Counted from the stretch's first letter, positions 53,143 through 63,733 are shown. The stretch: 64,000 nt of DNA from Paenibacillus rhizosphaerae (GCF_014192015.1 NZ_JACHXJ010000003.1:857200-921199), one strand, 5' to 3'. Notes: a model not told the origin generated them from the letters alone. Numbers and translations are program-made.

Positions 53143-54366
53143 TCACCTCTTTGCAGCGATCCCCGCAGCCTGAAGCTTGCCGCCATGAATCAGCCTGTTT
53201 CCCGTCGGCTCCAGCTCCCCTTCGACCCTTCCCTCCTTCTCCCCCGTCTCCCGAAAACGGAACAGCGGATTCAGAACCACCTCGCCGTTCTCCAGCCCGG
53301 CCACCTCGCTGATTTCAGTGACCTTCCGTGAGCGGTCGCGCATCCTGGACAGATGGACAAAAATATCGATCGCCGAGCTGATCTGCTGGCGTACGACCGG
53401 CACGGGCAGATCCGCTCCGCTCAGCACCATCGTCTCCAGCCGGCTGATCATATCGCGCGTGCTGTTCGCATGGCCGGTCGATAAGCTTCCATCATGGCCG
53501 GTGTTCATTGCCTGCAGCATATCGAGCGCCTCGCTCCCCCGGACCTCGCCGACCACAATCCGGTTGGGACGCATCCGAAGGGAGGAGCGGATCAGATCCC
53601 GTATGGCGATTTCCCCTCTTCCCTCGGTGTTGGCGTTACGGGTCTCCAGAGCGACCAGATTGGGGACGGTGACAATCTGAAGTTCAGCCGAATCCTCAAT
53701 CGTAATCACCCGTTCATCCGGCGGGATGAATTGCGACAGGGCGTTGAGGAACGTCGTTTTGCCGGAGCCTGTCCCGCCGCTGATAAAGATGTTGTATTTC
53801 CCCACCACAAGCTGCTGCAGAAACTCGGCCGCCTCCTGACTCAGTGCTCTCCGGAAGATCAAGTCCTGCATCGTCATCGGCGATTCGGGGAACTTCCGGA
53901 TCGTCATTGTGGGCCCCTTCAGCGCAACCGGCGGCAGGACGATGTTGACCCGCGAGCCGTCTTTCAGCCTGGCGTCCACGATCGGCGAAGACTCGTTGAC
54001 GACGCGGTTCACGCCGGCGACAATCGACTGGATGATGTCTTCAAGCCTCGACCTCGACTCGAACTTCAGCGGCAGCCGGGACACCACGCCGTCCTGCTCT
54101 ATAAAAATATCCTCGTGGCTGTTGATCATAATTTCGGTAATCGCAGGATTATCCACTAAAGGCTGCAAAATGTCGAGCCCGCGGAATGAATCGAAGATCC
54201 GCCGGATCAGGCTTCGCTTCTCCTGCGCGGTCAGCTCGCGAAGCTCCTGCCTCCTGAGCACCGTCCGCTCGATATACTGCATCAGCTCCCGGTTGCCTAG
54301 CGCGGAAGTCACGTCCAGTCCGGACCGGATTTCTTGGCGAAGCTCGCGGAACAACTCCTCATCCAT
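53143..54366 (-). CDS. tadA: Tad assembly ATPase TadA/CpaF
   Basis: 407 residues, secretion/assembly ATPase. Walker A GGTGSGKT (197-204), Asp box TIEDSAEL, Walker B GEVRGSEALDMLQAMNTGHDG, His box STGHANS. N-terminal domain with DNPAITEIMIN. It drives pilin polymerisation. Its start overlaps the tadZ stop by eight bases. Confidence 0.95.
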   Translation of the reverse strand: MDEELFRELRQEIRSGLDVTSALGNRELMQYIERTVLRRQELRELTAQEKRSLIRRIFDSFRGLDILQPLVDNPAITEIMINSHEDIFIEQDGVVSRLPLKFESRSRLEDIIQSIVAGVNRVVNESSPIVDARLKDGSRVNIVLPPVALKGPTMTIRKFPESPMTMQDLIFRRALSQEAAEFLQQLVVGKYNIFISGGTGSGKTTFLNALSQFIPPDERVITIEDSAELQIVTVPNLVALETRNANTEGRGEIAIRDLIRSSLRMRPNRIVVGEVRGSEALDMLQAMNTGHDGSLSTGHANSTRDMISRLETMVLSGADLPVPVVRQQISSAIDIFVHLSRMRDRSRKVTEISEVAGLENGEVVLNPLFRFRETGEKEGRVEGELEPTGNRLIHGGKLQAAGIAAKR

Positions 54367-55519
54367 ATCCCCTCACCCCGGAATCACTGACAAATGAATC
54401 CCCCAGAAGGGACTTGCACAGCTTGAGGATATCCCGCTGGTAGATCGGCGAGCTCAGCAGCAGCTCTTCGTTGCTGTTCTGCTTCCAGGAAGGGATATAC
54501 GGCAGAACGCCGTCCACCTCCGGTATGCACGGGGGCAGCGGATTGGTCAGCTGCCCGGTGAACCGGTTGACTACGTACCGGCTCTTCCGGGCCAGCTCGG
54601 CGAACAGCTCCGGCTGGCTCCGCTCCATAAACCCGAACCACTGCCCGTTTTTGTACAGGTTGGCGATATCGTCCAGCATCAGCCAGACCAGGTGGCGGCA
54701 TCCTTCCAGGACGGCGGCCAGGCGTTCGTTCGGTACGGAATCCGTGTCGGCGATCACCACGTCGTACCGGCCGCTGGCCGCGATGCTCTGCAGCAGCTTA
54801 CGCGTATCGGCTTTACCCAATTGAACCAGCTCTTTCAAATTGGTGACGGGTTTGAACCAATCCGCACGAATTCCCGGATGATGGACGGTATACGGCTCCG
54901 GAGATACCAAAGTCTGCGCATGCTTCTCCTCCTGGGCCGCTTTCAGCACATACAGCATTCCGGGCAGCCCCTCGGCACTCTCCGCACCGCCTCCCGGTCT
55001 GGGAAAGATTCCGCTGCTGTTCACAGTTTCCAGGTTCAGATAGAATACGGACAGGCCGGCGGCCCCCAGCTGTTTGGCCATATTTACAGCAGCGGTCGTC
55101 TTCCCGCTCCCGCCCACGACGGAGACGAAGCCGATCGTCACGGCCTCTCCCTCCGCCATCGGCAGCGTACGACGCTGACCTTCCCTCCGGCATAATCCGA
55201 GAATGGACGCCATCAGCTCCGGAAGGGGCTGATATTTGGGGAGAACCGGTCCTTGTATTGAGGCTGCCTCTCCATGTCCGAGCAAAATCCAGTTTGGCGT
55301 ATCGCCGTTCTTCCGGGCAAGCCAGGGTTCTAGAAAAGCAGCCTCCCCAACGACGGCGTCGGGCAGCTCCTCACCGTCCAAATACTTCATAAAAGTGTCC
55401 AACTTAGTGAACCCGGATATGTGCAGCTTGTCCCCAAACTCGCTGTTGTGAACATAGTGCAGAATACCCTCCAGATACTGCGCCTCCTTGACCGCAAGCG
55501 TAATTCGGTATGGTACCAT
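54359..55519 (-). CDS. tadZ: TadZ/CpaE-like ATPase
   Basis: 386 residues. N-terminal receiver-like domain (TLAVKEAQYLEGILHYVHN) and a C-terminal MinD/ParA-type ATPase with Walker A VGGSGKTTAAVN and VVIADTDSV. TadZ/CpaE proteins place the pilus apparatus at a cell pole. First gene of the operon. AGGAGG lies 11 bases before the ATG, 30 bases after a terminator-like hairpin. Confidence 0.87.
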   Translation of the reverse strand: MVPYRITLAVKEAQYLEGILHYVHNSEFGDKLHISGFTKLDTFMKYLDGEELPDAVVGEAAFLEPWLARKNGDTPNWILLGHGEAASIQGPVLPKYQPLPELMASILGLCRREGQRRTLPMAEGEAVTIGFVSVVGGSGKTTAAVNMAKQLGAAGLSVFYLNLETVNSSGIFPRPGGGAESAEGLPGMLYVLKAAQEEKHAQTLVSPEPYTVHHPGIRADWFKPVTNLKELVQLGKADTRKLLQSIAASGRYDVVIADTDSVPNERLAAVLEGCRHLVWLMLDDIANLYKNGQWFGFMERSQPELFAELARKSRYVVNRFTGQLTNPLPPCIPEVDGVLPYIPSWKQNSNEELLLSSPIYQRDILKLCKSLLGDSFVSDSGVRGYG

Positions 55520-55547
55520 CCCGAATGATCCCTCCTCGTTTCAGACA

Positions 55548-55598
55548 GCAAAAAAGCACCGTCCAACAACCCGCCAGGCGGGTGTTAAACGGTGCTTC
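55548..55598 (-). terminator. Terminator-like hairpin in the tad leader
   Basis: Minus strand AAGCACCGT paired with ACGGTGCTT around an inner ACACCCGCC/GGCGGGTTGT stem, then six T. It may stop the upstream DCC transcript, or attenuate the tad mRNA, because the first tad gene starts only about 35 bases later. Confidence 0.8.
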
Positions 55599-55627
55599 CG
55601 TTATTGGTAAGTATTAACTTAATTTAG

Positions 55628-55656
55628 AATTTATCACATCCGGGCCGGAAACACAA
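55628..55656 (-). promoter_or_regulatory. Candidate tad promoter upstream of the hairpin
   Basis: TTGTGT (55651-55656), 17 bases, TAAATT (55628-55633) with a TGA extension. At the predicted start is the inverted repeat TAAGT-ATTA-ACTTA (55608-55621). Confidence 0.4.
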
Positions 55657-55706
55657 TACGCTTTCGATAAAGAAAAACGTCGATCGTCCGGTGACGGTTG
55701 ATTTTT

Positions 55707-56129
55707 TCACAAAAAACGGTTCCTGATCTCTGGCGTGGGCAGCAGGCAGGCTTCCTCCTTGCCAAACCAGCGGTACCGGTTGCGCGCAACCCAGCGGTAC
55801 AGCACGTTCCGAAGCGGCGCAGGCACAGCGATGAAAGCGTACAGAAGCGGCCAAGGCTGCTTTAAACGCCGCACAATTCGCAAAGCCGCGGCGGATTCCG
55901 TGTAATAGCGGCCATCTTCAATCAGGACGACGGTATTTAGGGTTCCAACTGGCAGTCCGCCTTCCCGAAGCAGTTTCTCTCCGATCTCGGACTGAAGCGA
56001 GGCAAAATGGAAAAGTCCTGCCGGATCCCGCTGGAGAATGAACTTCGTCAGCCCCTGGCATAAATGACAGACGCCGTCAATCAGGACTATCGCATTTGGC
56101 TTACCTGCGCTTCCTTGCTGCATGGTCAT
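55707..56129 (-). CDS. DCC-family thiol-disulfide oxidoreductase (DUF393)
   Basis: 140 residues with the DGVCHLC motif (C21 and C24) of the DCC/DUF393 family, followed by LQSEIGEKLLREGGL and a C-terminal YRWVARNRYRWFGK stretch. These proteins are small thiol-redox enzymes of unknown partner. ATG at 56129 with GGGAGG 8 bases upstream; the frame is open further upstream but unsupported. Confidence 0.87.
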   Translation of the reverse strand: MTMQQGSAGKPNAIVLIDGVCHLCQGLTKFILQRDPAGLFHFASLQSEIGEKLLREGGLPVGTLNTVVLIEDGRYYTESAAALRIVRRLKQPWPLLYAFIAVPAPLRNVLYRWVARNRYRWFGKEEACLLPTPEIRNRFL

Positions 56130-56259
56130 CGGCGAGCCCTCCCTTACCTCCAGTATCTTCCTTATCGCTTCGTAAATCAAGCCACCATCCATCATTACTA
56201 CCCGAAAATAGAAAAAAGCACGGGATTCATAATCCCGCACCTGTATCTCCTGGATGATA

Positions 56260-56538
56260 TTAATGGGCAAGCGCCTTATCAATCCATTGGTTCTCGACGA
56301 TTTGCTGTTCCAGCTCGCCTGTAAAGCTCTCCATGCATTTGCAAATAAAGTCTTTGCGGCATACAGGACAAGGAGTTTTCTGCAATCGGCTGATGTTAGT
56401 CATTTTCCATTCCGGAAAACGGTTATAGAACGCACGGCACTCTGTTCCGTCAGCCAGGTTGATAATGAATTCGTACAATCCGCTTTTTTCATTGCTGCTG
56501 GCTTCTCTGACGTTCGTAATGATCGGTCTGTAAGACAT
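56260..56538 (-). CDS. Small cysteine-rich protein, unknown
   Basis: About 92 residues, not recognised. The second half has the cysteine pattern CPVCRKDFICKC (C-x2-C-x5-C-x-C), which could bind zinc. A central FIINLADGTECRAFYNRFPEW segment suggests a compact fold. ATG at 56538 follows GGGTG. It sits 130 bases before the DCC gene in the same direction; no shared function can be claimed. Confidence 0.55.
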   Translation of the reverse strand: MSYRPIITNVREASSNEKSGLYEFIINLADGTECRAFYNRFPEWKMTNISRLQKTPCPVCRKDFICKCMESFTGELEQQIVENQWIDKALAH

Positions 56539-56717
56539 ATGCATCACCCGTTTATTTAGTTTTCTTGCCTCGGACAATAGTACGTAACAAGTACTTAGAC
56601 ATATTAAATGAATTTTATATATCATGTCAACAAAGAAGGGTATGTAATTCATGTATTTGTCCCCAATATGTCTCTACAGTACCGATCGCTTTCGCTTCCC
56701 TTCAAAATAAAGGATGC

Positions 56718-56963
56718 CTAACTCTCAAAGAGAATATCCAGAATCGTGCCAAGCTGGCCCTTATTTTTCCCTTCCAAAATATCGGGATTAAACACCTCGA
56801 CATTCCCACAATGCTTGCAGGAAACAAATAAATAATGGATATGCTGGATCTCGAACATCTTGCTGAGGCCGGTTCCCGTCATGGAAACCTCACGGATGTC
56901 GCAGATCCGCCCCTTGCACTTGGCGCATACAAAACGATCCTCGATAGTGTCCTTGATTCTCAA
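56718..56963 (-). CDS. Zinc-ribbon protein (DUF2082-like)
   Basis: 81-residue protein with two CxxC pairs (FVCAKCKG and VSCKHCGN) and the sequence TGTGLSKMFEIQHIHYLFVSC of the DUF2082 zinc-ribbon family (PF09855). Usually described as nucleic-acid binding, but function unproven. TTG at 56963 has GGGGAG 6 bases upstream; the open frame is longer on the 5' side but unsupported. Confidence 0.75.
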   Translation of the reverse strand: MRIKDTIEDRFVCAKCKGRICDIREVSMTGTGLSKMFEIQHIHYLFVSCKHCGNVEVFNPDILEGKNKGQLGTILDILFES

Positions 56964-57053
56964 GCTGATCTCCCCTTTCCTTTGGTGGCTAACTATTTTA
57001 CGCCCGGGCAGTGGAAATCGTTCCAGGGATATGGTTATGCCGAAAAAGGATAC

Positions 57054-57103
57054 GACAAAAAGCCGGAAGCAGCCGCCACCGCGTGGTGAGCCCCCGGCTT
57101 TTG
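57054..57103. terminator. Bidirectional terminator-like hairpin
   Basis: CAAAAGCCGG paired with CCGGCTTTTG, inner CCACC/GGTGG-type stem; T-rich on both exits. It lies behind the ohr gene on the minus strand. Confidence 0.7.
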
Positions 57104-57225
57104 TTACGATGATACAGTTCAGCGGAGCTGAGCCATTCCATAATCGCAAAGAAAACGTCCGCGAAGAAGCGGCCTGTTTTCTATGAAGGTATGTCGATCG
57201 ACGTTCTGATGCATCATGTCGATAC

Positions 57226-57645
57226 TTAAATCACGTTCAGCTCAACATCGATATTCCCCCGTGTGGCTTTGGAATACGGGCAGAATTCATGCGCCTTTTT
57301 CGCAAGCTCTTCCGCTTGTTCGCGTTCAATTCCGGGAAGCTTAATATCGAGACGGGCCGCAAGGCGGAAACCGCCGTCGCTCTCGTCTTTGCCGATCATA
57401 ACGTTGGAAGTGACCTCCACATCGTTCAGCTTCACGCCGGCCTGACGGGCCACATTGGCCAGTGCGCTTTCGTAGCAGGCACCATACCCGGCCGCAAACA
57501 GCTGCTCGGGGTTGGTTCCATTGCCGCCGGCTCCGCCCAATTCTTTGGGCATACTGAGTTCATGCTTCAGGACACCATCGGAGGATGCGACCGAACCCTC
57601 CCGGCCGCCATGGACCGTTGCCGTTGCCGTATATAGAGCTTTCAT
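57226..57645 (-). CDS. ohr: Organic hydroperoxide resistance protein (Ohr)
   Basis: 139-residue OsmC/Ohr-fold peroxidase. The redox pair is C57 (AAGYGACYESAL) and C122 (FCPYSKATRGN), with R15 and E47 in the positions usual for Ohr. It reduces organic hydroperoxides to alcohols. ATG at 57645 lies 9 bases after AAAGGAG, while the ATG two codons earlier is only 3 bases away. No MarR-type OhrR gene was seen nearby. Confidence 0.92.
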   Translation of the reverse strand: MKALYTATATVHGGREGSVASSDGVLKHELSMPKELGGAGGNGTNPEQLFAAGYGACYESALANVARQAGVKLNDVEVTSNVMIGKDESDGGFRLAARLDIKLPGIEREQAEELAKKAHEFCPYSKATRGNIDVELNVI

Positions 57646-57802
57646 CTTCATCGACTCCTTTTCCTGAATTTAACCTACCTTCATTAATTAAAGCGATCCT
57701 TCTTATTTGAAACGGGATCTTTCGGGTAATGGCAATTCAGAAAATGCGCATCCCATTCTTGTGTGCTCCAAAAATAATTGTACAACCACATAAAAGTTTC
57801 CC

Positions 57803-57830
57803 TAGACAAACAAATTTGTATGAGTACAAT
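57803..57830 (+). promoter_or_regulatory. mntH promoter with MntR-type operator
   Basis: TAGACA (57803-57808), 16 bases, TACAAT (57825-57830). Overlapping the -10 is TTGTA-TGAG-TACAA (57816-57829), an inverted repeat close to the MntR recognition form with a central TGAG. Confidence 0.55.
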
Positions 57831-57882
57831 GAATAGTAGAACGTTTATTACATTACAATAATTTTAACAAGGTGTGATGCAT

Positions 57883-59232
57883 ATGAAAGACACCGAAATC
57901 ATACATCCTTCCAAGTCCAATACGTGGGAGAAACCGAAGGAAAGAACTTCGCTGTCTGACGTAAACCAATCCATGAAAGTCCCGGTGAACGCCTCGACTT
58001 TTCGTAAATTTCTGGCCTTTGTCGGCCCCGGATATCTGGTTGCTGTAGGTTATATGGACCCCGGAAACTGGGCGACGGACATCGCGGGGGGCTCCCGGTT
58101 CGGCTACTCCCTGCTCGCCGTGATCCTGCTGTCGAACCTGATGGCTGTCCTGCTCCAGTCGCTGTGCAGCAAGCTTGGCATCGCTACGGGCCACGACCTG
58201 GCGCAGGCATGCCGGAGCCATTACAGCAAACCGGTCAGCATCGTGCTGTGGGTGCTGTGCGAGCTGGCCATCGCGGCCTGCGATCTGGCCGAAGTCATCG
58301 GTTCGGCGATCGCCCTGAAGCTGCTGTTCGGGATTCCGATCCTGTACGGGGTGCTGATCACCGCCCTCGACGTCCTGCTCGTGCTGCTGCTGCAGCACAA
58401 GGGCTTCCGGGCGATCGAGACGCTCGTCATCGTGCTGATCGTGACGATCGGGCTGTGCTTCGGGATCGATCTGTGGCTCTCCAAGCCGGATGCCGCCAGT
58501 ATCTTCACCGGGTTCATCCCGACGGCCGATCTGGTGACTGATCACCAGAAGCTCTATATCGCCATCGGCATCCTGGGAGCGACCGTCATGCCGCATAACC
58601 TGTACCTTCACTCATCGATCGTGCAGACCCGGCAGTATGAAAATACCGACAAGGGCAAGCGGGAAGCCATTAAATTTTCCGTCTGGGATTCAACGATCGC
58701 CCTGACGCTGGCCTTGTTCATCAACGCGGCGATCCTGATCGTGTCGGCGGCCACATTCCACAAGGCAGGCATGACCACCGTCGCCGACATCAGCGATGCG
58801 TACCATCTGCTGACGCCGCTGCTCGGAACGACGCTCGGAAGCATTTTGTTCGCCGTTGCCCTGCTGGCATCGGGCCAGAACTCGACCCTGACGGGCACGC
58901 TCGCCGGACAGATCGTCATGGAGGGCTTCCTGAACCTGCGGCTGCCGTCCTGGCTGCGCCGGCTGATCACCCGGATGATCGCCATCATCCCGGCGGTCAT
59001 CGTGACGGCCATCTACGGCGAGAGCGGCACCGAGGATCTGCTCATTTTGAGCCAGGTTATCCTGTCCCTCCAGCTGCCGTTTGCGGTGGTTCCGCTGGTC
59101 AAGTTTACTAGTGACAAGAAGATTATGGGCAAATTCGTCAATCCGGTTTGGGTCAAAATATTGGCCTGGGTCGTGACGGCATTCATCATTGTCCTGAACG
59201 TGTACCTTCTTGTTCAGACCATTTTCGGTTAA
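57883..59232 (+). CDS. mntH: Nramp-family manganese transporter
   Basis: 449 residues, about eleven membrane helices. Metal site motifs D59-P-G-N62-W (helix 1) and the helix-6 motif [18 protein letters not shown]; the region [19 protein letters not shown] is the Nramp transport signature. It imports Mn2+ or related divalent ions with protons. ATG at 57883 has AAGGTG 8 bases upstream; an in-frame GTG three codons earlier overlaps it. A probable MntR box lies in the promoter. Confidence 0.93.
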   Translation: MKDTEIIHPSKSNTWEKPKERTSLSDVNQSMKVPVNASTFRKFLAFVGPGYLVAVGYMDPGNWATDIAGGSRFGYSLLAVILLSNLMAVLLQSLCSKLGIATGHDLAQACRSHYSKPVSIVLWVLCELAIAACDLAEVIGSAIALKLLFGIPILYGVLITALDVLLVLLLQHKGFRAIETLVIVLIVTIGLCFGIDLWLSKPDAASIFTGFIPTADLVTDHQKLYIAIGILGATVMPHNLYLHSSIVQTRQYENTDKGKREAIKFSVWDSTIALTLALFINAAILIVSAATFHKAGMTTVADISDAYHLLTPLLGTTLGSILFAVALLASGQNSTLTGTLAGQIVMEGFLNLRLPSWLRRLITRMIAIIPAVIVTAIYGESGTEDLLILSQVILSLQLPFAVVPLVKFTSDKKIMGKFVNPVWVKILAWVVTAFIIVLNVYLLVQTIFG

Positions 59233-59246
59233 TAAGAACGGACACA

Positions 59247-59288
59247 ATAAAAGCCCCGTATCTCATGGATTCCATGGATACGGGGCTT
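59247..59288. terminator. Bidirectional terminator, mntH and kdpC
   Basis: A 12-bp stem AAGCCCCGTATC/GATACGGGGCTT with inner CATG pairs, better T tract on the minus strand. Confidence 0.88.
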
Positions 59289-59295
59289 GTCATTG

Positions 59296-59913
59296 TCAGG
59301 ACTTGCCAAGCTCACTCAAGGCCAGGTTCAGCTTCAGCACATTGACCCGCTTCTCGCCGAATACGCCGAGGTCCCGGCCCTCCGTGTACCGCTCGACGAG
59401 AAGGTTCAGCTCATCGACCGAAACGCCGCGAAGCTTGCTGATCCGCGGTACCTGGGCTTTCGCTGATTCGGGCGTAATATGGGGATCAAGCCCGGAGCCC
59501 GAGTTGGTGATCAGGTCCACCGGAAGCTCGCTCACCGGCACGTCCGGGTTGTTCTTTTGCCAATCCGCGATCGAGGCTTGAACCCGCTTCAGCAGCTCGG
59601 GATTGGATGGGGCATAGTTGTTCGATCCCGAACCTTCTGCCTGGTAATCAATGCTGGAAACCCGCCCCTGGAAGAAGGAAGGATCCGTAAAGGACTGGCC
59701 GATCAGCTCGGAACCCACGACCCTCCCCGTGCTGTCCTTTACCATGCTGCCGTCCGCCTGGCTCGGGAAGATTAGCTGAGCCAAGCCGGTGCACACCAGC
59801 GGGTACGCAATCCCGCATAGGACGATCAGCACCAGACTCGTGCGCAGCGCGACACCCCACAAGGAACCGTTCCACTTTTCTTCGCCGACTGCCGTCGTCA
59901 CCGTCGTTTTCAT
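59296..59913 (-). CDS. kdpC: K+-transporting ATPase subunit KdpC
   Basis: 205 residues with one membrane helix (about 27-48, VLIVLCGIAYPLVCTGLAQL) and an external domain with GSELIGQSFTDPSFFQGR and the C-terminal NSGSGLDPHITPESAKAQV region. It supports KdpB and KdpA in high-affinity potassium uptake. Last gene of the kdp cluster, with a terminator behind it; 35 bases from kdpB. Confidence 0.96.
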   Translation of the reverse strand: MKTTVTTAVGEEKWNGSLWGVALRTSLVLIVLCGIAYPLVCTGLAQLIFPSQADGSMVKDSTGRVVGSELIGQSFTDPSFFQGRVSSIDYQAEGSGSNNYAPSNPELLKRVQASIADWQKNNPDVPVSELPVDLITNSGSGLDPHITPESAKAQVPRISKLRGVSVDELNLLVERYTEGRDLGVFGEKRVNVLKLNLALSELGKS

Positions 59914-59948
59914 ATCGTATCATCCTTTTTTCAAAATCTTTCGTTTGA

Positions 59949-61979
59949 TCAAATCCACAAATGAACCGCCAGATCAATCAGCTTGATGCCGATAAAAGGC
60001 GCAATCACGCCGCCAAGGCCAAAGATCAGCAGGTTGCGGCTGAGCAGGCGCGACGAGCTTATCGGCTTGTAGGCCACTCCTTTCATCGCCAGCGGGATCA
60101 GCAGCGGGATAATGACCGCATTGAAAATCAAGGCGCTCAAGATCGCCGAGAGTGGTGAGCCGAGATTCATGACGTTCAACACGTTCATTTCCGGGATGGC
60201 AGCCATGAACATCGCGGGGATGATGGCAAAATATTTGGCCACATCGTTTGCGATGCTGAACGTGGTGAGCGCGCCGCGGGTCATCAGCAGCTGCTTGCCG
60301 ATGGCCACCACCTCGATGATCTTCGTCGGATCGGAATCGAGGTCGACCATGTTCGCCGCTTCCTTCGCGGCCGCCGTGCCGCTGTTCATCGCCAGCCCGA
60401 CATCGGCCTGTGCCAAGGCCGGCGCGTCGTTCGTGCCGTCGCCGGTCATGGCGACCAGCTTGCCTTCGGCCTGCTCGCGGCGGATGACCGCGATTTTGTC
60501 CTCCGGCTTGCTCTCGGCGATAAAGTCGTCGACGCCTGCCTCCCGGGCGATCGTAGCCGCAGTCAGCGGGTTATCGCCGGTACACATGATCGTCTTGATG
60601 CCCATCTGCCGGAGCTGGTCAAAGCGTTCCTTCATGCCGGGTTTGACCGTATCCTTCAAATGAATCAACCCGTAAATGCGATTGTCCACGGCGATTGCCA
60701 GCGGCGTCCCGCCTTCCGACGCGATTTTATCGGATTCCACATCCAGATCTGCCGGAATACTTCCGCCTTGGGCCAGCACCCAGCGCTTCACCGCGTCCAC
60801 CGCCCCTTTCCGGACATGACGTCCGTCGGCAAGGTCGATGCCGCTCATCCGCGTCTCCGCCCTGAACTCGATAAACTCTCCGGCCGCTGCCGCCCCCGGA
60901 TGTACCTCCATCGACTGCTTCTTCACCAGCTCCAGCACGGAGCGGCCTTCCGGCGTCTCGTCTTTAACCGAGCTGACGGCCGCCCAATAGGACGTTTCCG
61001 TGTAATCCGCGCCCCCTACCGGAATGAACTGGCTCGCCATCCGGTTACCGAAGGTAATCGTACCCGTTTTATCCAAAATGATCGTGTTGATGTCGCCCGA
61101 AGCCTCGACGGCTTTCCCCGACATGGCCAGCACGTTGAACTGGGTGACCCGGTCCATGCCTGCGATGCCGATGGCAGACAGCAGCCCGCCGATCGTCGTC
61201 GGGATGAGACACACGAGCAGGGAAATCAGCACCGGGATATCCAGCGAAATGCCGAAATGCTTGGCAATTGGCGCCAGCGTAACGACCACGATCAGAAAAA
61301 TTAGCGTCAGTGTTGTAAGCAGCGTGTTAAGCGCAATCTCATTAGGCGTCTTCTGCCGCGCGGCTCCTTCAACCAGCGAAATCATCCGGTCCAGGAACGA
61401 TTCGCCCGGGTCGCTGTTGATCATCACATTGATCTGATCGCTTACGACGCGGGTTCCCCCGGTGACCGAGCTGAAATCGCCGCCGGCTTCTTTGATCACC
61501 GGTGCCGATTCGCCGGTAATCGCCGATTCGTCCACCGACGCCAGGCCTTCGACGACTTCCCCGTCACCCGGGATCATCTCGCCTTGGGAGACGATGACGA
61601 CATCGCCTTTACGCAGCTCGGCCGAACTGACGACCTTGACTTCGCCGCCCACGATTTTGTTCGCCGTCATTTCTTTTTTGCTCTTCTTGAGCGTATCGGC
61701 TTGGGCCTTGCCCCGCCCTTCCGCCAGCGCCTCCGCGAAATTCGCGAACAGGACCGTGAAGAGCAGGATCAGAAACACGGTCAGATTAAACCCTATCCGT
61801 TCCCCGGTATGAAAATACGAAGGAAAAAGGACCATCAGCAGCACCACGAAGGTGCCCACCTCTACGACGAACATGACCGGATTTTTCATCATTACGGCCG
61901 GGTTCAGTTTCATCAAGCTGTCTTTTAGCGCCTGTTTGGCAATGCCGCCAGACAGCAGGCTTTTGCGTTGTCCGCTCAT
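59949..61979 (-). CDS. kdpB: K+-transporting P-type ATPase subunit KdpB
   Basis: 676 residues. P-type ATPase with TGES (155-158), phosphorylated D303 in [17 protein letters not shown] hinge and an HPGA-like region in the nucleotide domain ([13 protein letters not shown]). It energises the KdpFABC pump. Start ATG at 61979 has GAGGTG 9 bases upstream, while the in-frame GTG four codons earlier overlaps it. 16 bases behind kdpA. Confidence 0.97.
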   Translation of the reverse strand: MSGQRKSLLSGGIAKQALKDSLMKLNPAVMMKNPVMFVVEVGTFVVLLMVLFPSYFHTGERIGFNLTVFLILLFTVLFANFAEALAEGRGKAQADTLKKSKKEMTANKIVGGEVKVVSSAELRKGDVVIVSQGEMIPGDGEVVEGLASVDESAITGESAPVIKEAGGDFSSVTGGTRVVSDQINVMINSDPGESFLDRMISLVEGAARQKTPNEIALNTLLTTLTLIFLIVVVTLAPIAKHFGISLDIPVLISLLVCLIPTTIGGLLSAIGIAGMDRVTQFNVLAMSGKAVEASGDINTIILDKTGTITFGNRMASQFIPVGGADYTETSYWAAVSSVKDETPEGRSVLELVKKQSMEVHPGAAAAGEFIEFRAETRMSGIDLADGRHVRKGAVDAVKRWVLAQGGSIPADLDVESDKIASEGGTPLAIAVDNRIYGLIHLKDTVKPGMKERFDQLRQMGIKTIMCTGDNPLTAATIAREAGVDDFIAESKPEDKIAVIRREQAEGKLVAMTGDGTNDAPALAQADVGLAMNSGTAAAKEAANMVDLDSDPTKIIEVVAIGKQLLMTRGALTTFSIANDVAKYFAIIPAMFMAAIPEMNVLNVMNLGSPLSAILSALIFNAVIIPLLIPLAMKGVAYKPISSSRLLSRNLLIFGLGGVIAPFIGIKLIDLAVHLWI

Positions 61980-61995
61980 GACTTGTTCCACCTCT

Positions 61996-63675
61996 TTAGT
62001 TCAGTGTCAAAAATTCGGCGACCGGCCCCAATACGAGGACCGGAAGGAAAGTCAGCGCCCCGATCAGCAGCACGGTTCCGGTCAAAATGCCGGCGAACAG
62101 CTTGTTGTCGGTCCGGAAAGTGCCTGGAGTCTCGGCGACTTTCTGCTTCACTGCCAGCGAACCCGCAACAGCAAGCAGCGCGATAATCGAAATATAGCGG
62201 CCAAGGAGCATCACGAGGCCGGTGCTGACATTCCAGAATACGGTATTGTCCGCCAATCCCTCGAATCCGGAGCCGTTATTCGCCGCCGAGGAGGTGAACT
62301 CATAGATCGACTGACTCAAGCTGTGATACGAAGGATTGGAGAAGGCGTCGGTTCCCAGGTGCGTCATAAACGAAATCGCCGTCGGCGCAAGAATAATGAA
62401 GGGATGCATCAGGATCGCCACCGCAATCAGCTTCATCTCCCGGGCTTCGATCTTCCGCCCCAGAAATTCCGGCGTCCGGCCGACCATCAGGCCGCAGATA
62501 AATACACCGAGAATCGCATACATGATCATATTGACGAAGCCGACCCCCTTGCCGCCGAACACGACGTTCAGCATCATTTCGGCCAGAGGCGCAAGTCCCC
62601 CCAGCGGCGTCAGCGTATCATGCATATTGTTGACCGACCCCGTCGTTGCCGCGGTGGTGACGGTCGTAAACAACGCGGACTGCGCGATGCCAAAGCGCAC
62701 CTCCTTGCCTTCCATACTGCCGCCCGAGCTGTTGATTCCCAATTGGTTGATCAGCGGATTTCCGGCTTTTTCCGAGAAATACGTCAGGCACAGGAACGCT
62801 ACGAACAGGGTCATCATGACGCTGGAAATCATCCAGCCCTGCTTCTTGTTCCGGGCGAACCGTCCGAACGTGTAAGGCAGCGACGCCGAAATCGTCCACA
62901 TGCTGAGAATTTCGATCACGTTGGTCAGCGGGCTCGGGTTCTCGAACGGATGGGCCGAGTTGACGCCGAAGAAACCGCCCCCGTTCGTTCCAAGGTGCTT
63001 GATCGATTCCAGCGAGGCTACGGGGCCCAGCGGAATCTGCTGCATGCCGCCTCCCAATGTTTGCACGGCCCGCATCGGCTCCAACGTCTGCGGCACTTTG
63101 AGCCCGACCAGCAGCAGGGTCACGATGAAGGCGAGCGGCAGGAACAGGCGGACATGCGCCTTGATAAAGTCCTCGAAGAAGTTCCCGAGTCCCTCACCCC
63201 TGCGGGTGATGCCGCGCATAAAAGCAATCGCGATGGCAAGACCCGAGGCTGCCGATGTGAACATCATCATCGTGATGACGATCATTTGGCCAAAATAAGA
63301 CATGCCGCTCTCACCGCTGTAATGCTGGAGGTTCGTGTTCGTCATAAAGCTGATGACCGTATTGAAGGACAGGCTCGCCTCCATATTGCCGATGCCGCTC
63401 GGGTTGCCCGGCAGGGCGCCCATCGTCCGGAGCAAAATATAGCTGACCGCCACCAGAACAATATTGGTTGCGATCATGCTGAGCGCGTACTTTTTCCAGT
63501 TCATGCTGCCCCGCTGCTTCAGCCCGATGATCCGGTACAGAAATCTCTCCACGCCGCCAAAGATCCGGTCCGTCCGGTTTGGTTCATTGGAGAAAATATG
63601 ATAAACGTAAGTGCCTACCGGCTTCACAAGCAGCAGGAGCACAAAGATCACGATACAAATTTGCAAAATATCCAA
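61996..63675 (-). CDS. kdpA: K+-transporting ATPase subunit KdpA
   Basis: 559 residues, about ten membrane helices. This is the potassium channel-like subunit, with four selectivity-filter-like repeats (for example [50 protein letters not shown]). TTG at 63675 has GAGGGGG 9 bases upstream and starts at the usual [12 protein letters not shown]; the longer open frame has no support. It lies 58 bases behind kdpF. Confidence 0.97.
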   Translation of the reverse strand: MDILQICIVIFVLLLLVKPVGTYVYHIFSNEPNRTDRIFGGVERFLYRIIGLKQRGSMNWKKYALSMIATNIVLVAVSYILLRTMGALPGNPSGIGNMEASLSFNTVISFMTNTNLQHYSGESGMSYFGQMIVITMMMFTSAASGLAIAIAFMRGITRRGEGLGNFFEDFIKAHVRLFLPLAFIVTLLLVGLKVPQTLEPMRAVQTLGGGMQQIPLGPVASLESIKHLGTNGGGFFGVNSAHPFENPSPLTNVIEILSMWTISASLPYTFGRFARNKKQGWMISSVMMTLFVAFLCLTYFSEKAGNPLINQLGINSSGGSMEGKEVRFGIAQSALFTTVTTAATTGSVNNMHDTLTPLGGLAPLAEMMLNVVFGGKGVGFVNMIMYAILGVFICGLMVGRTPEFLGRKIEAREMKLIAVAILMHPFIILAPTAISFMTHLGTDAFSNPSYHSLSQSIYEFTSSAANNGSGFEGLADNTVFWNVSTGLVMLLGRYISIIALLAVAGSLAVKQKVAETPGTFRTDNKLFAGILTGTVLLIGALTFLPVLVLGPVAEFLTLN

Positions 63676-63733
63676 GGCTGGCTTCCCCCTCTTACGAGCA
63701 TGTTCTGCTATCACCCCATAGGGCCTGGCAGAA

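Noticed and set aside
55548-55656. c-di-GMP riboswitch in the tad leader
   Set aside because: The leader is too short and lacks the conserved GEMM bases; only a terminator-like hairpin is present.
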